Source: Alteromonadaceae bacterium Bs31 (GTDB lineage Bacteria; Pseudomonadota; Gammaproteobacteria; Pseudomonadales; Cellvibrionaceae). From it: DNA of 64,000 nucleotides. This document shows, piece by piece, positions 44,480-53,403 of the stretch; positions within the stretch are counted from its first letter, which is position 1; each line of letters opens with the position of its first letter. A model generated the notes under the pieces. The model saw nothing but the letters and a program-made list of their open reading frames with translations. It made no database searches and was not told the origin of the DNA. The translations under genes were made by a program, and so were the position numbers. The stretch lies in the NCBI GenBank assembly GCA_900177435.1, contig FXAI01000012.1, positions 1 to 64,000 of the forward strand, in the 5' to 3' direction.

Positions 44480-45773
44480 GTTAGTTCCTGAGGGGTGGGC
44501 ATCAAAAACTAGCGGTCAACTTTTTGATTTCTTAAACGGAAAAGCATTTTATTCAGACGGTTATTCTGACGATGGTTACCGAGTAATTGACCTATTAAAT
44601 ATAGATCTTTCAGGGAAATTTCAACTTACAATTAAAGACAAGTTTATTTCACAGGATATTTATGATAAATACCCCAAGGCACACTTATGCAAAGAAGATC
44701 TGATAATCATCATGACCGATATTACCCCGTCGTTAGGTCTTATTGGTAAAACCGCAGTAATCGATAGATCTGATAAGTATGTTCTGAATCAGCGAGTTGG
44801 TTGTCTGCGCCCAAAAGACCTGAATTTGTCGGTATCGTTTATGAATTATATGTTTAATTCTGACGTCGTTCGACTACAGGTCGTTGCAAACACCCTTGGG
44901 ACTGCTCAATACTATGTAAATACGCCAACTCTAAAAAATCTTGATATTCCGCTCCCCCCATTCCCCGAACAACAAAAAATAGCCACCATCCTAACCTCAG
45001 TCGATAAAGTCATCGAAAAAACAGAAGCGCAAATCAACAAACTGCAAGACCTTAAAAAAGGCATGATGCAGGAATTGTTGACCAAAGGCGTTGGCACAAA
45101 CGGCGTTCCGCATACTGAGTTTAAGGATAGTCCGGTTGGGAGGATTCCGAAGGGGTGGGACGTCGTTAGTTTGGAGCAGATATGCCAACCAAACGCTCCT
45201 ATCACTTATGGAGTTTTGAAGCCAGGCGGCTATGTTGTTGGGGGTAAACCTCTTCTACAAATAAAAGATTTAAAAGCAGGAACGATATCCCCACATGGAT
45301 TGCACCTTATAAGTGACGAACTGGACTATGAATATAGGCGCTCCAGAGTAATCGCTGGGGATATTGTCATATCGCTAGTTGGGACTATTGGGCGAATAGC
45401 AATGATTCCTGATTGGTTGGACAGTCCTAATATTCATAGGAACTTAGGACGAATTAGAACCGTGCATAATAAATATGTGTTTCAATTTCTAAGGTCAGAA
45501 TACGCTCTTTCTCAATTGGGGCTGACGTCAGCAGGGAGTTCCCAAAGTGCTCTCAACCTATCAGCGCTGCGTCAAATGTTGCTGCCACTCCCCCCAATCG
45601 AAGAGGCCTCCCGAATATCAGGAATCCTTGAATCTTTGGATAAAAAATTAGATTTTTCCCAAAGTAAACTGGATCATTTAAAAGATCTAAAAAAAGCCCT
45701 CATGCAAGATCTTCTAACCGGCAAAGTCCGAGTCAAAATCAACGAATCAGAAAAGGAGGCCGTGATGGGCTAA
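44472..45773 (+). CDS. hsdS: Type I restriction-modification specificity subunit
   Basis: The protein is 433 residues from the ATG at 44472. It has two target-recognition domains (about residues 5-155 and 215-375), each followed by a conserved helical spacer: [20 protein letters not shown] with [14 protein letters not shown], and [20 protein letters not shown] with [13 protein letters not shown]. The spacers set the distance between the two half-sites. The first domain differs strongly from the second, so the target is bipartite and cannot be read from the sequence. It overlaps hsdM and precedes hsdR by 27 bp. Confidence 0.92.
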   Translation: MSELVPEGWASKTSGQLFDFLNGKAFYSDGYSDDGYRVIDLLNIDLSGKFQLTIKDKFISQDIYDKYPKAHLCKEDLIIIMTDITPSLGLIGKTAVIDRSDKYVLNQRVGCLRPKDLNLSVSFMNYMFNSDVVRLQVVANTLGTAQYYVNTPTLKNLDIPLPPFPEQQKIATILTSVDKVIEKTEAQINKLQDLKKGMMQELLTKGVGTNGVPHTEFKDSPVGRIPKGWDVVSLEQICQPNAPITYGVLKPGGYVVGGKPLLQIKDLKAGTISPHGLHLISDELDYEYRRSRVIAGDIVISLVGTIGRIAMIPDWLDSPNIHRNLGRIRTVHNKYVFQFLRSEYALSQLGLTSAGSSQSALNLSALRQMLLPLPPIEEASRISGILESLDKKLDFSQSKLDHLKDLKKALMQDLLTGKVRVKINESEKEAVMG

Positions 45774-45800
45774 CTGTCGTTTTCCGACAATTGCCTATCC

Positions 45801-48800
45801 ATGCACGTCATGTTCAAAGACGAAGAAGAAAAAGTAGAACTGCCAGCCATCGAACAGTTGAAGCAATTAGGCTGGGACTACGTGCATGGTGCTTGCCTTG
45901 CGCCTCAGAGTGTTGTTACGCCTAAAGCCGTTACTGGCGTTAGCGAAGTCAGTGCGTCTTACATAGTGGGAAATTCGGTCGAGCGTGAATACTATAAAGA
46001 CGTGGTATTAGTTAACCGCCTAACCGAAGCCGTTAAGCGCATTAACCCATGGATAAACGAGGCTAACTTACGCAATGTAGTGCGCGAATTAACTCACTTA
46101 AAAGTCGCCACTCTGATTGAAGCCAATAAAACAGTGTGGGAAACCTTAGTCAGTTACAAGTCGGTCACGCAAGACATAGGCAAGGGGAACAAAGGGCAAA
46201 CCGTTAAGTTTATCGATTTTGATAACATTGATAACAACGAATTCCTTTGCACCAATCAATTCAAAATTGAGGGCGTAAACCAAAATATCATCCCTGATAT
46301 TGTGCTGTTTGTGAATGGTTTGCCACTGGCGGTGATCGAGTGCAAATCGCCCTATATCACCTCGCCGCTAGAATCGGGCGTTGACCAATTACGCCGCTAT
46401 GCGAACCTTCGCAACCCCAGTGACGATGAAGGCGCAGAAAAGTTATTCCACTATAACCAAATGATGATCAGCACCCACCGCGACAAAGCCGCCGTGGGCA
46501 CCATTAGCAGTAGAGAGGAGCATTACCTAGAGTGGAAGGATTGCTACCCCATCACACCGCAAGAGATCAATAGCGAACCCACCTCGCAAGATATTTTGAT
46601 TGCAGGCTTATTTGATCGTAAGAACTTCCTCGACGTTATTCAAAACTTTACTGTGTTCGAAACCAGCGATGGCAGAGTGATTAAAAAGATCGCCCGCTAC
46701 CAGCAATTTCGTGCCGTGCATAAAACCATCGAGCGTATTAAAACCGGCAAAACCCGCAAAGACAAAGGCGGCGTTATTTGGCATACCCAAGGTTCAGGCA
46801 AATCGCTCACCATGGTGTTTTTAACCATGAAAATGCGCCGTGATGAAGTGTTAAAAGAATACAAACTGGTATTCGTGACCGACCGTAAAGACTTAGATAA
46901 GCAATTAACCGGCACCTTTAGGGGCGCACAGGGTGAAACTGTTCGTAATGCCAGATCCGTTGCGGAATTAAAAGAGATCTTACAAAAAGATTCATCTGAC
47001 CTTGTTACCGCGATGATTCAAAAGTTTCAAGAAGGTGAAGATGACTTCGACTTCCCTGTATTAAATGAATCAGACAAAATTGTGGTGCTAGTAGATGAAG
47101 CGCATCGAACTCAATACGGAAGTTTAGGCGTTGCAATCAATACCGGCTTGCCCAATGCGGCCAAGATTGCGTTTACCGGCACGCCCTTAATTGCCAGCCA
47201 AAAGACCAATAACGAATTTGGTTCTTATATTGATACCTACACCATCGAGCAAGCCGTTCAAGATGGTGCCACGGTGCAGATACTCTATGAAGGCAGAGAA
47301 GCAGAAACCAAAGTTACTGGGGATTCACTCGATAAACTCTTCGATGAATACTTTGCCGATAAAACCGATGAAGAAAAGTCAGCGATCCGTAAAAAATACG
47401 GCACCCAACAAGCCGTATTAGAAGCCCCACAGCGTATTCGCTGGGTATGCTTAGACATATTGAAGCACTACAGAGAACACATTCAGCCAAACGGCTTTAA
47501 GGCCATGATAGTTACCTCATCCCGCCAAGCCGCCGTAACTTACAAAGAAACGCTCGACGATATTGGCGCGCCGCCTTCGGAATGTATTATCTCTGGCACC
47601 CATAACGATTCGGCTTACTACAGCAAATACACCGATTCCAAGCAGCAAGAGAAGGCTATCGAGAATTTTAAAAAGCCCCTCGATAAACAGCCGCTAAGTT
47701 TCTTGGTGGTAAAAGATATGCTGCTCACGGGCTTTGATGCCCCAATTTGCCAAGTGCTCTATATCGACAGGGGCTTGCGTGAACATACCTTGCTGCAAAC
47801 TATCGCACGGGTAAACCGAACCTATGCCGATAAGCCAAGAGGCTTTGTAGTGGATTATTTTGGTCTATCCGACAATCTCACCGAAGCGCTGGAGATGTTC
47901 TCTAGTGAAGACGTGGCCGGAGCCTTAAAAGACCTGAAAGATGAAATACCCATACTTAAAGCCGCCCACACACGGGTTATGCAGCATTTTAAAGGGCAAG
48001 ACTTGAGTGATATCGATGCTTGTATTTTATTGCTAAAAGACGAAGACAAACGCCAGCAATTTGAAATTGATTTTAAGCGCTTCGCTAAGCAGATGGACAT
48101 CATCATGCCCAATGCTGCCGCGAAGCCATTCTTAGGCGACTTGCGTTTGTTGGGTAAGATCAATCACGGGGCAAGAAACCTCTACCGTGATCCACAGATG
48201 AATTTAGCAGGAGTCGGGGAAAAAGTTCGTCAACTTATTGAGGAACACATACGGGCTATCGGCGTAAATCCCAAAATTCCGCCAACCAACCTGTTTGATA
48301 CGGGCTTTAAAGACAAAGTAAACGAGCACAAATCGGATAAGACCAAAGCCTCTGATATTGAACACGCCATTAAGCACCACATTACGGTGAACTTGGAGAA
48401 AGACCCCGAATATTTTAAATCGCTGGCTGAAAAATTAAACACTATTATCGAAAAGCACAAAGAGCACTGGGAAGAGTTAGTGCAATTGCTTTTAGACTTC
48501 CGAGACGAGATCGACCAAGGCCAAGAACTGCCAGAAGGCGTAAAAGACGAAGAAGCGCCTTTTTATAATATTTTAGTGGCAGAAGTGACCAAGGCAAGCG
48601 GTGATGGCTCTTTTAGGAGCACTGAAGGCTCCCTAGACGAAGCCACTCACGATGAGATTATTGCCACCACCAAGGCGCTGGTGGATATGCTGGACAAGGC
48701 CACTCGTATTGTGGGTTTCTTCGATAAACATGATGAAATCAAAACTGCCAAAAAGGACATCAAGCGCATTTTAATTGAAACCACTTTTGATACCTCCGAG

Positions 48801-48857
48801 TTACGCCAAGCCGTGATAGATCGTTTTATGGAATTGGCGCAGGTGAAGTTTAAATAG
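45801..48857 (+). CDS. hsdR: Type I restriction endonuclease subunit
   Basis: The protein is 1018 residues, a normal size. It translocates DNA and cleaves unmethylated targets in complex with HsdM and HsdS. The N-terminal PD-(D/E)XK nuclease motif is visible as PDIVLFVNGLPLAVIECKSP about 163-182. The SF2 motor follows: Walker A in HTQGSGKSLTM about 327-337; the DEAH box in VDEAHRTQYG about 430; SAT-like FTGTPL; and the motif VI-like ARVNRTY. All key residues are present, so an active enzyme is expected. The C-terminus is a helical domain that should dock on the methylase. It ends 1 bp before the metallopeptidase gene. Confidence 0.93.
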   Translation: MHVMFKDEEEKVELPAIEQLKQLGWDYVHGACLAPQSVVTPKAVTGVSEVSASYIVGNSVEREYYKDVVLVNRLTEAVKRINPWINEANLRNVVRELTHLKVATLIEANKTVWETLVSYKSVTQDIGKGNKGQTVKFIDFDNIDNNEFLCTNQFKIEGVNQNIIPDIVLFVNGLPLAVIECKSPYITSPLESGVDQLRRYANLRNPSDDEGAEKLFHYNQMMISTHRDKAAVGTISSREEHYLEWKDCYPITPQEINSEPTSQDILIAGLFDRKNFLDVIQNFTVFETSDGRVIKKIARYQQFRAVHKTIERIKTGKTRKDKGGVIWHTQGSGKSLTMVFLTMKMRRDEVLKEYKLVFVTDRKDLDKQLTGTFRGAQGETVRNARSVAELKEILQKDSSDLVTAMIQKFQEGEDDFDFPVLNESDKIVVLVDEAHRTQYGSLGVAINTGLPNAAKIAFTGTPLIASQKTNNEFGSYIDTYTIEQAVQDGATVQILYEGREAETKVTGDSLDKLFDEYFADKTDEEKSAIRKKYGTQQAVLEAPQRIRWVCLDILKHYREHIQPNGFKAMIVTSSRQAAVTYKETLDDIGAPPSECIISGTHNDSAYYSKYTDSKQQEKAIENFKKPLDKQPLSFLVVKDMLLTGFDAPICQVLYIDRGLREHTLLQTIARVNRTYADKPRGFVVDYFGLSDNLTEALEMFSSEDVAGALKDLKDEIPILKAAHTRVMQHFKGQDLSDIDACILLLKDEDKRQQFEIDFKRFAKQMDIIMPNAAAKPFLGDLRLLGKINHGARNLYRDPQMNLAGVGEKVRQLIEEHIRAIGVNPKIPPTNLFDTGFKDKVNEHKSDKTKASDIEHAIKHHITVNLEKDPEYFKSLAEKLNTIIEKHKEHWEELVQLLLDFRDEIDQGQELPEGVKDEEAPFYNILVAEVTKASGDGSFRSTEGSLDEATHDEIIATTKALVDMLDKATRIVGFFDKHDEIKTAKKDIKRILIETTFDTSELRQAVIDRFMELAQVKFK

Positions 48858-48858
48858 T

Positions 48859-49569
48859 ATGAGTAACGCAATAGAGTTTTATCAAGGTCGCGGCTTTACG
48901 GCTGAGTTGGTCCGAACTGATCGGAAGAAAACTGCGACCATTCTGGTTGAGAATGGCCTTACGTCGGTCATCATCCCCGAAGGCACAACACAAGAAAAAC
49001 TTGAGCACCTAATTACCAAACGCACCAAGTGGATTAAAGAAAAACTCTATATCCAAAGCCAGTATTCACCCGTCACACCCAAAGAGTATGTTTCGGGTGA
49101 ATCGTTTTCGTATATGGGTAAAAACTACCGCCTTAAAGTTGTTCGCGCTAAAAACAAAAGCGTTAAATTGCTTAATGGTCGACTTACCGTTGCATTACCA
49201 GAGCACCAATCAACGGCCCAGCACATTCAACTGGCACTTATAGACTGGTATCGCACACTTTCAGAAAAGCGCCTGCAAGAGAAGACAGCGCGTTATGCCA
49301 AGTTAATGGGCGTCACCCCCAGTTCAGTAGGCATTAAATCGTTTAAATCCCGTTGGGGCAGTTGCCACGTGAATGGGGATATTGTGTATAACTGGAAAAT
49401 CGTAATGGCACCTAACCGCATTGTTGATTATGTGGTTGTTCATGAACTTTGCCACCTAAAACATCACGACCATTCACCGAAGTTTTGGAAAGCCGTTGAG
49501 AAAGTGATTCCTGATTACAGGGATTGTAAGGAGTGGTTAAAAGAGAATGGGCGAAGCCTAGAGGTTTAG
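48859..49569 (+). CDS. YgjP-like zinc metallopeptidase in the RM operon
   Basis: The protein is 236 residues. It belongs to the YgjP/WLM-type (DUF45) metallopeptidase-like family: VVHELCHLKHHDHSPKFW near residue 194 carries the two histidines and Glu of the HExxH motif, and SRWGSCHVNGDIVYNWKI is the typical preceding segment. The start directly follows hsdR (one base between stop and ATG), so it is the last gene of the operon. Such genes are often found attached to hsdR; the role is unknown. A small hairpin (GCCGGTT/AACCGGC, 49569-49585) spans its stop and the convergent gene's stop, and may end both transcripts. Confidence 0.88.
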   Translation: MSNAIEFYQGRGFTAELVRTDRKKTATILVENGLTSVIIPEGTTQEKLEHLITKRTKWIKEKLYIQSQYSPVTPKEYVSGESFSYMGKNYRLKVVRAKNKSVKLLNGRLTVALPEHQSTAQHIQLALIDWYRTLSEKRLQEKTARYAKLMGVTPSSVGIKSFKSRWGSCHVNGDIVYNWKIVMAPNRIVDYVVVHELCHLKHHDHSPKFWKAVEKVIPDYRDCKEWLKENGRSLEV

Positions 49570-49573
49570 CCGG

Positions 49574-49942
49574 TTACAAACCGGCGCATACTTCTGGGCT
49601 TTCCTTTGCTGTTACTTCAAATCTGATGCCGTCTGGGTCAATGCCAAACAGGTTCCAATTAAAGCGATAAGGTTTACCTTTCAAGCATAAAGGCTCTCTT
49701 GTGAGTGCGATGCTATCAATGAGTTGCTCAATATCCACTGTGCTAGATACAGGAATAATCGTCTTTCCGTTCAGATTGGCGTCCTTACTCTTTTCAATGG
49801 CCATGTGATTGCAGCCTTCACAGGCAAGCATCTCATAGCGCGCACTTAAGGTTGTTTCTTCAAGCGTAATCCTAGAACCTGCGAATAAGCCACCAACTAC
49901 TAGGGCAACCACCCCCACCAATACAATGAATGTGATTTTCAT
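49574..49942 (-). CDS. Membrane-anchored small protein, likely partner of the upstream gene
   Basis: The protein is 122 residues. One N-terminal hydrophobic anchor (ITFIVLVGVVALVVGGLFA) places the rest in the periplasm. The mature part has four Cys (LACEGC, LCLKG, EVCAG). I recognise no domain. Its ATG overlaps the stop of the 231-residue gene (TAATG), so both are made together. Position, size and periplasmic placement fit an immunity protein for that product, but there is no direct evidence. It converges on the RM operon. Confidence 0.7.
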   Translation of the reverse strand: MKITFIVLVGVVALVVGGLFAGSRITLEETTLSARYEMLACEGCNHMAIEKSKDANLNGKTIIPVSSTVDIEQLIDSIALTREPLCLKGKPYRFNWNLFGIDPDGIRFEVTAKESPEVCAGL

Positions 49943-50637
49943 TATTTGATCAACCCTTGCATCTCATCATGTGCAATGATGCCTTTTTTCTTGGTTGTTT
50001 TAAGTAGTTTGCCATTATGGTAGATCGTGCGTTCTCCATGCCGGTAATCTTGTTGCTTAATTGTCGTTTTGGAGCCGTTGATATTGGGGTTCGATTTATC
50101 GGTATGCCCAATAACGTAAGCCTTTTTTCTTCCTGCTTTGTATATTTGCTCAGACAGCTCTTCTACTAGGGTATTTCCCGGCATAGAACCCCGTGCGGTA
50201 TTACAGCCATGTATTTGAATACGGGCGTGATTGGTGAATACTTTAAAGTTAATATCGGATACGTAACGGCTATCAGAGGAGAAGTTATAAACGCCGTCAT
50301 CCCAAGAAGAGTAGTAGGCTCTTAAGCCTTGCTTAGCCATCCAGCCAGTGACCAAACCGCAGTTTTCGTTCTCTTTCACTGAGTAATTGAGGGAATATGG
50401 CGTGCCGTGACAAAACACATCAAGAGAGGCCACTGAATTGGCCGCACACGCGTTGATCTTCTTAACCATATCGGCGGCAGTGGTAATCTTGATTGATCGT
50501 TTATCGCCGTTGGCGTAATCACTGGCTACATTTCGGGCTGCGAAGTAAAAAGCGCCGTTGTGCGCAATACCAACTTGCCGGACAGAGCCATCCCCATTCT
50601 TTTCTCTCGTGCCACCGTGAAACAAAAATCTGATCAT
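49942..50637 (-). CDS. Putative effector with possible caspase-like His/Cys dyad
   Basis: The protein is 231 residues without signal peptide. Two spaced motifs stand out: DVFCHGTPYS with His77 and ARIQIHGCNTARGSMPG with Cys145. A hydrophobic strand ending in His-Gly and a later strand ending in Gly-Cys-Asn/Ser-x-Ala is the arrangement seen in caspase-hemoglobinase-fold and DUF4347-like proteins, so a His77/Cys145 catalytic dyad is plausible. Further landmarks are VIGHTDKSNPN and QDYRHGERTIYHNGK. The downstream coupled membrane protein may protect the host. It could be type VI cargo, since such a module lies 1.2 kb away. I assign the fold with moderate confidence, the role with low. Confidence 0.6.
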   Translation of the reverse strand: MIRFLFHGGTREKNGDGSVRQVGIAHNGAFYFAARNVASDYANGDKRSIKITTAADMVKKINACAANSVASLDVFCHGTPYSLNYSVKENENCGLVTGWMAKQGLRAYYSSWDDGVYNFSSDSRYVSDINFKVFTNHARIQIHGCNTARGSMPGNTLVEELSEQIYKAGRKKAYVIGHTDKSNPNINGSKTTIKQQDYRHGERTIYHNGKLLKTTKKKGIIAHDEMQGLIK

Positions 50638-50716
50638 CCTAATCCCCTTGATATTCCAATTAATGATCTATTTGTTCCGCATTATAACTGCCTTGTGCTG
50701 AGCGGGAAATCTCAAT

Positions 50717-51222
50717 GTGCATCGCAGCAGTTATCGCTATCGCCAGCTACAAAAGGGCGAGATTGATTTGGAGCGCGCGAGGCTCACGGAAAAAATCATT
50801 GCCCTTCATACTGCGAGCAGAGGGGCGGCTGGTGCCCGAACGATCTCTGGTCAGCTAAAGCAAGAAGGCGAAGCGGTAGGCCGCTATAGAGCCAAAAAAC
50901 TCATGGAGGAGGCTAATATTGAGAGCAAACAGCCTTCGCATACATACAAAAAAGCCACACAAGAATCAGTGATTGCAGAGAATCATCTAGCGAGACAGTT
51001 TACTGTGGCGCAAGCGAATACCGTTTGGTGTGGCGACGTTACCTATATTTGGTCCGGTCAGCAATGGCTTTTTTTGGCCATCGTTCTTGATTTGTATAAA
51101 CGTAAACTGGTTGGCTAGGCGTGTTCAACAAACCCTGATTCGCAACTCACGGTTCAAGCATTGCGAATGGCTTACGAATCCCGTGGTCGGCCTAAGAATG
51201 TGATGTTTCAATCTGACCAAGG
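50717..51222 (+). pseudogene. IS3-family transposase OrfB remnant
   Basis: The frame begins at a GTG (50717) with HRSSYRYRQL and reads through the helix-turn-helix region (AAGARTISGQLKQEGEAVGR) into the integrase core (NTVWCGDVTYIW, LAIVLDLYKRKLVG). A TAG at 51116 replaces the expected Trp codon (TGG). Reading past it the match continues as ACSTNPDSQLTVQALRMAYE and VMFQSDQG, then is lost. No orfA is seen upstream and the last part of the core is missing. It is a nonsense-mutated, 3'-truncated fossil next to a tRNA gene. Confidence 0.85.
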
Positions 51223-51283
51223 ACACAAGGCGTTTGGACACCCAGACTTGCTTACATACTGCACATACACAGCGCTAGAACAA

Positions 51284-51548
51284 AATCCCCGCTCTTTCGA
51301 ATGAGGGTTTTTGTATGGTGGAGCCTAGGCTGCGCGCCCCGGCAGGATCAAACCGCTTCAGCAATTCTCTCCCGCTATAACCCACAAACAAAAAAACCCC
51401 GCTCTTTCGAGCGAGGTTTATTGTTTGGTGGAGCCTAGGCTGCGCGCCCCGGCAGGATCAAACCGCTTCAGCGATTCTCTCCCGCTATAACCCACATACA
51501 AAAAAACCCCGCTCTTTCGAGCGAGGTTTATTGTTTGGTGGAGCCTAG
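51284..51548. repeat. 110-bp tandem repeat carrying the tRNA-Ala 3' end and its terminator
   Basis: The string TGGTGGAGCCTAG, the 3' end of the tRNA-Ala gene read on the plus strand, occurs at 51316, 51426 and 51536, each exactly 110 bp apart. Each is preceded by the hairpin CCCCGCTCTTTCGA with G-rich arms and a T/A run. The first two copies have degenerate T-arm and D-arm text (CAGGATCAAACCGCTTCAG) in place of the intact tRNA. This looks like partial tRNA duplications, as left by repeated integration at a tRNA attachment site or by slippage. Confidence 0.8.
51505..51528 (-). terminator. Intrinsic terminator of tRNA-Ala
   Basis: On the minus strand the arms AACCTCGCTC and GAGCGGGGTT (one G-U pair) enclose GAAA and run into a T tract. 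It begins about 8 bp past the tRNA CCA end. A near copy is at 51395-51418. Confidence 0.8.
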
Positions 51549-51611
51549 CGGGATCGAACCGCTGACCTCAACACTGCCAGTGTTGCGCTCTCCCAGCTGA
51601 GCTAAGGCCCC
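51536..51611 (-). tRNA. tRNA-Ala (anticodon GGC)
   Basis: A 76-base cloverleaf with encoded CCA. The acceptor stem is GGGGCCT with AGGCTCC, discriminator A; the D-loop is TTAGCTCAGCTGGGAGAG; the anticodon loop CTGGCAG gives GGC between AACA and TGTT arms; the T-arm is AGCGGTTCGATCCCGCT. The nearly identical layout to other gammaproteobacterial Ala-GGC tRNAs supports the call. tRNA 3' ends are common integration sites, and the accessory block at 42.4-51.5 kb lies on that side. Confidence 0.96.
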
Positions 51612-51848
51612 GAATGTTCTGAGGGTGCGCATTGTATCAGTGCTTTTGTTGCTGTCAACCCATTCTGAAGGGGCTTGGCGCCACGCCCCTTTACTTCAGG
51701 CCTATTACTGGCTGCCTTGCAGGCTTACGGGAATAGTTGCTTAGGCCCTCAGCTGCGCTTTTACTCTATCGAGCTTGCTCTCATCCCCCCCTATTGCTTT
51801 AAACTACCCTTCTGCCAAACCCTCACCCGCACTAGAGAACCGCCCTTC

Positions 51849-52895
51849 ATGGATTCAAGCCCTACGCCTGCAAGCTTTGCCATAACAGGGCTGGGGGCGC
51901 TTACGCCTGTCGGGGGGAATGCACAGCAAAGTTTTGCCGCGTTTAACGCGGGCCTTGTGGCCTTTACCGAGCACAGTTATATCACCTGTACCCCGGACGA
52001 GCCGGAGTGGGATATGCGCTTGCCGCTGTTTGCGGGGCAGGTGCCTGTGCTGGAGCCCACTGCGCAAGGGGCAGAACGTTTAATTCAGCTCGCCATGCCG
52101 GCCCTGGAGGAATGCTTGGCGCAGTCAAAGCTTTCCCGCAGTGACTTGTCGCGTACGGGTTTGTTTATTGCCATGCCAGCTGCAGATACAGGCCTGAATC
52201 AACAACATGTGTTTGAGCCCTTGCTTGGGCGCATGGGGCTTGCATCCATAAGCCAAACCCAGGTTTTAAGCTCTGGCCATGTTGCCTCCTTTGAAGCAGT
52301 GCACAAGGCGGTGGAGGCTTTGCGGCAAGGTGCGTTAAAGCATGCCATAGTGCTAGCGGTAGACAGCTACCTGCTTGAGCAACGTCTGGCTCACTATGAT
52401 TCGCAGTGGCGGGTAAAAAGCGAACGCAATGTGGATGCGTTTATTCCCGGCGAAGCTGCTTGCGCTTTGCTTGTTGAACAGGCATCGACTGCTAGCGAGC
52501 GAGGAGCAGACATTCTATCTCTTATTAAGGGATGTGGATTTGGTATGGAAAGCAATGTCTTAGGGGGTGATAAGTCCAGTAGTGGTGAGGGGCTGGTGCA
52601 GGCTACCCGCGCAGCTCTCGCCGCCGGTCAGCATTGCACATTTACGCATTTCTACTCGGATTTTAGTGGCGAGAGCTATTATGCTTACGAACTGGGTTTG
52701 CTCCAGTCTCGCCTCGCAGAGTTATTCGCAACGGTGCAGGCTAAGCACTACCCTGCCACCAGTGTCGGAAATACCGGTGCTGCAGCTGGGGCCTTGGCCG
52801 TTTTGTTCGCGAGCCAGGGGAAAGCCGGGTACTCACTGCATAGCTGCGCCAGCGATGGTAGCAAGCGTGGCGCTCTGATATTAGAAACGATATAA
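51849..52895 (+). CDS. Ketosynthase-fold protein without the catalytic Cys, in a type VI cargo module
   Basis: The protein is 348 residues from the ATG at 51849. The fold is that of beta-ketoacyl-ACP synthases: FAITGLGALTPVGGN at the start and SVGNTGAAAGALAVL near the end. The nucleophile segment reads VLSSGHVASFEAV, with Gly143 where active enzymes have Cys, and the shape of the His positions also differs, so it is probably not an acyl-chain elongase. Genes of this kind sit beside DUF4150 and DUF2169 genes in type VI secretion cargo loci. The DUF4150 gene follows after 14 bp on the same strand. Its role there is unknown; a folding or modification helper is possible. Confidence 0.8.
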   Translation: MDSSPTPASFAITGLGALTPVGGNAQQSFAAFNAGLVAFTEHSYITCTPDEPEWDMRLPLFAGQVPVLEPTAQGAERLIQLAMPALEECLAQSKLSRSDLSRTGLFIAMPAADTGLNQQHVFEPLLGRMGLASISQTQVLSSGHVASFEAVHKAVEALRQGALKHAIVLAVDSYLLEQRLAHYDSQWRVKSERNVDAFIPGEAACALLVEQASTASERGADILSLIKGCGFGMESNVLGGDKSSSGEGLVQATRAALAAGQHCTFTHFYSDFSGESYYAYELGLLQSRLAELFATVQAKHYPATSVGNTGAAAGALAVLFASQGKAGYSLHSCASDGSKRGALILETI

Positions 52896-52909
52896 GGAGT
52901 TTTTGAGGG

Positions 52910-53392
52910 ATGCCAGCAACCATTAACGTCAATATGCGCACGGTAGTGCATAAATCCAGCGATGGAGTTTCCATTGCTTTTCCTGATGTTTGCAAAACGC
53001 CATCGCCTGGTGGGCCCATTCCCATTCCCTATCCCAATATTGCGCAATCCACCGATACAGCCAAAGGCAGTAAAACGGTAAAGATGGATGGCAACCCAAT
53101 CATGCTGGACGGCTCAAATTTTTCCACCAGTACTGGCGATGAAGCAGGTACCGCCGGGGGCGGTGTTATTTCCAGTAAAACCAAGGGTAAGGCCGAATTT
53201 ATTAATTTTTCTTTTGACGTAAAAGTAGATGGAAAAAACGTTTGCCGCCTGGGGGATATGATGGTGCAGAACAAGGGCTCTTCGCCAAACACGCCACCAA
53301 TACCTGAGATACAGCCACCCTTTGTAGTGGTGCCTGCTGCCTTGGATGATAAGCCGGAAAAGAACAGTATTGCCGCTATTGAAATTTTATAA
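52910..53392 (+). CDS. PAAR-like DUF4150 protein, type VI spike tip
   Basis: The protein is 160 residues. It matches the DUF4150 form of PAAR-like domains: VSIAFPDVCKTPSPGGPIPI, YPNIAQ, then GNPIMLDGSNFSTSTGDEAG and VCRLGDMMVQNKGS. Such proteins sit on the tip of the VgrG spike and carry effectors out of the cell. The coding region is short and contains no fused toxin, so the effector should be the next gene. The start is preceded by AAGGAG about 13 bases upstream, in the short gap after the ketosynthase-like gene. Confidence 0.9.
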   Translation: MPATINVNMRTVVHKSSDGVSIAFPDVCKTPSPGGPIPIPYPNIAQSTDTAKGSKTVKMDGNPIMLDGSNFSTSTGDEAGTAGGGVISSKTKGKAEFINFSFDVKVDGKNVCRLGDMMVQNKGSSPNTPPIPEIQPPFVVVPAALDDKPEKNSIAAIEIL

Positions 53393-53403
53393 GAAGTAGA
53401 GCC

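Noticed and set aside
51120-51300. Continuation of the IS3 transposase to 51303 as a functional fusion
   Set aside because: The in-frame TAG and the loss of the integrase end show decay; the last residues are tRNA-repeat sequence.
51849-52895. Annotation as an active beta-ketoacyl-ACP synthase (FabF/FabB)
   Set aside because: The nucleophilic Cys position is Gly143 and no acyl-carrier or fatty-acid genes are nearby; the neighbours are type VI cargo genes.
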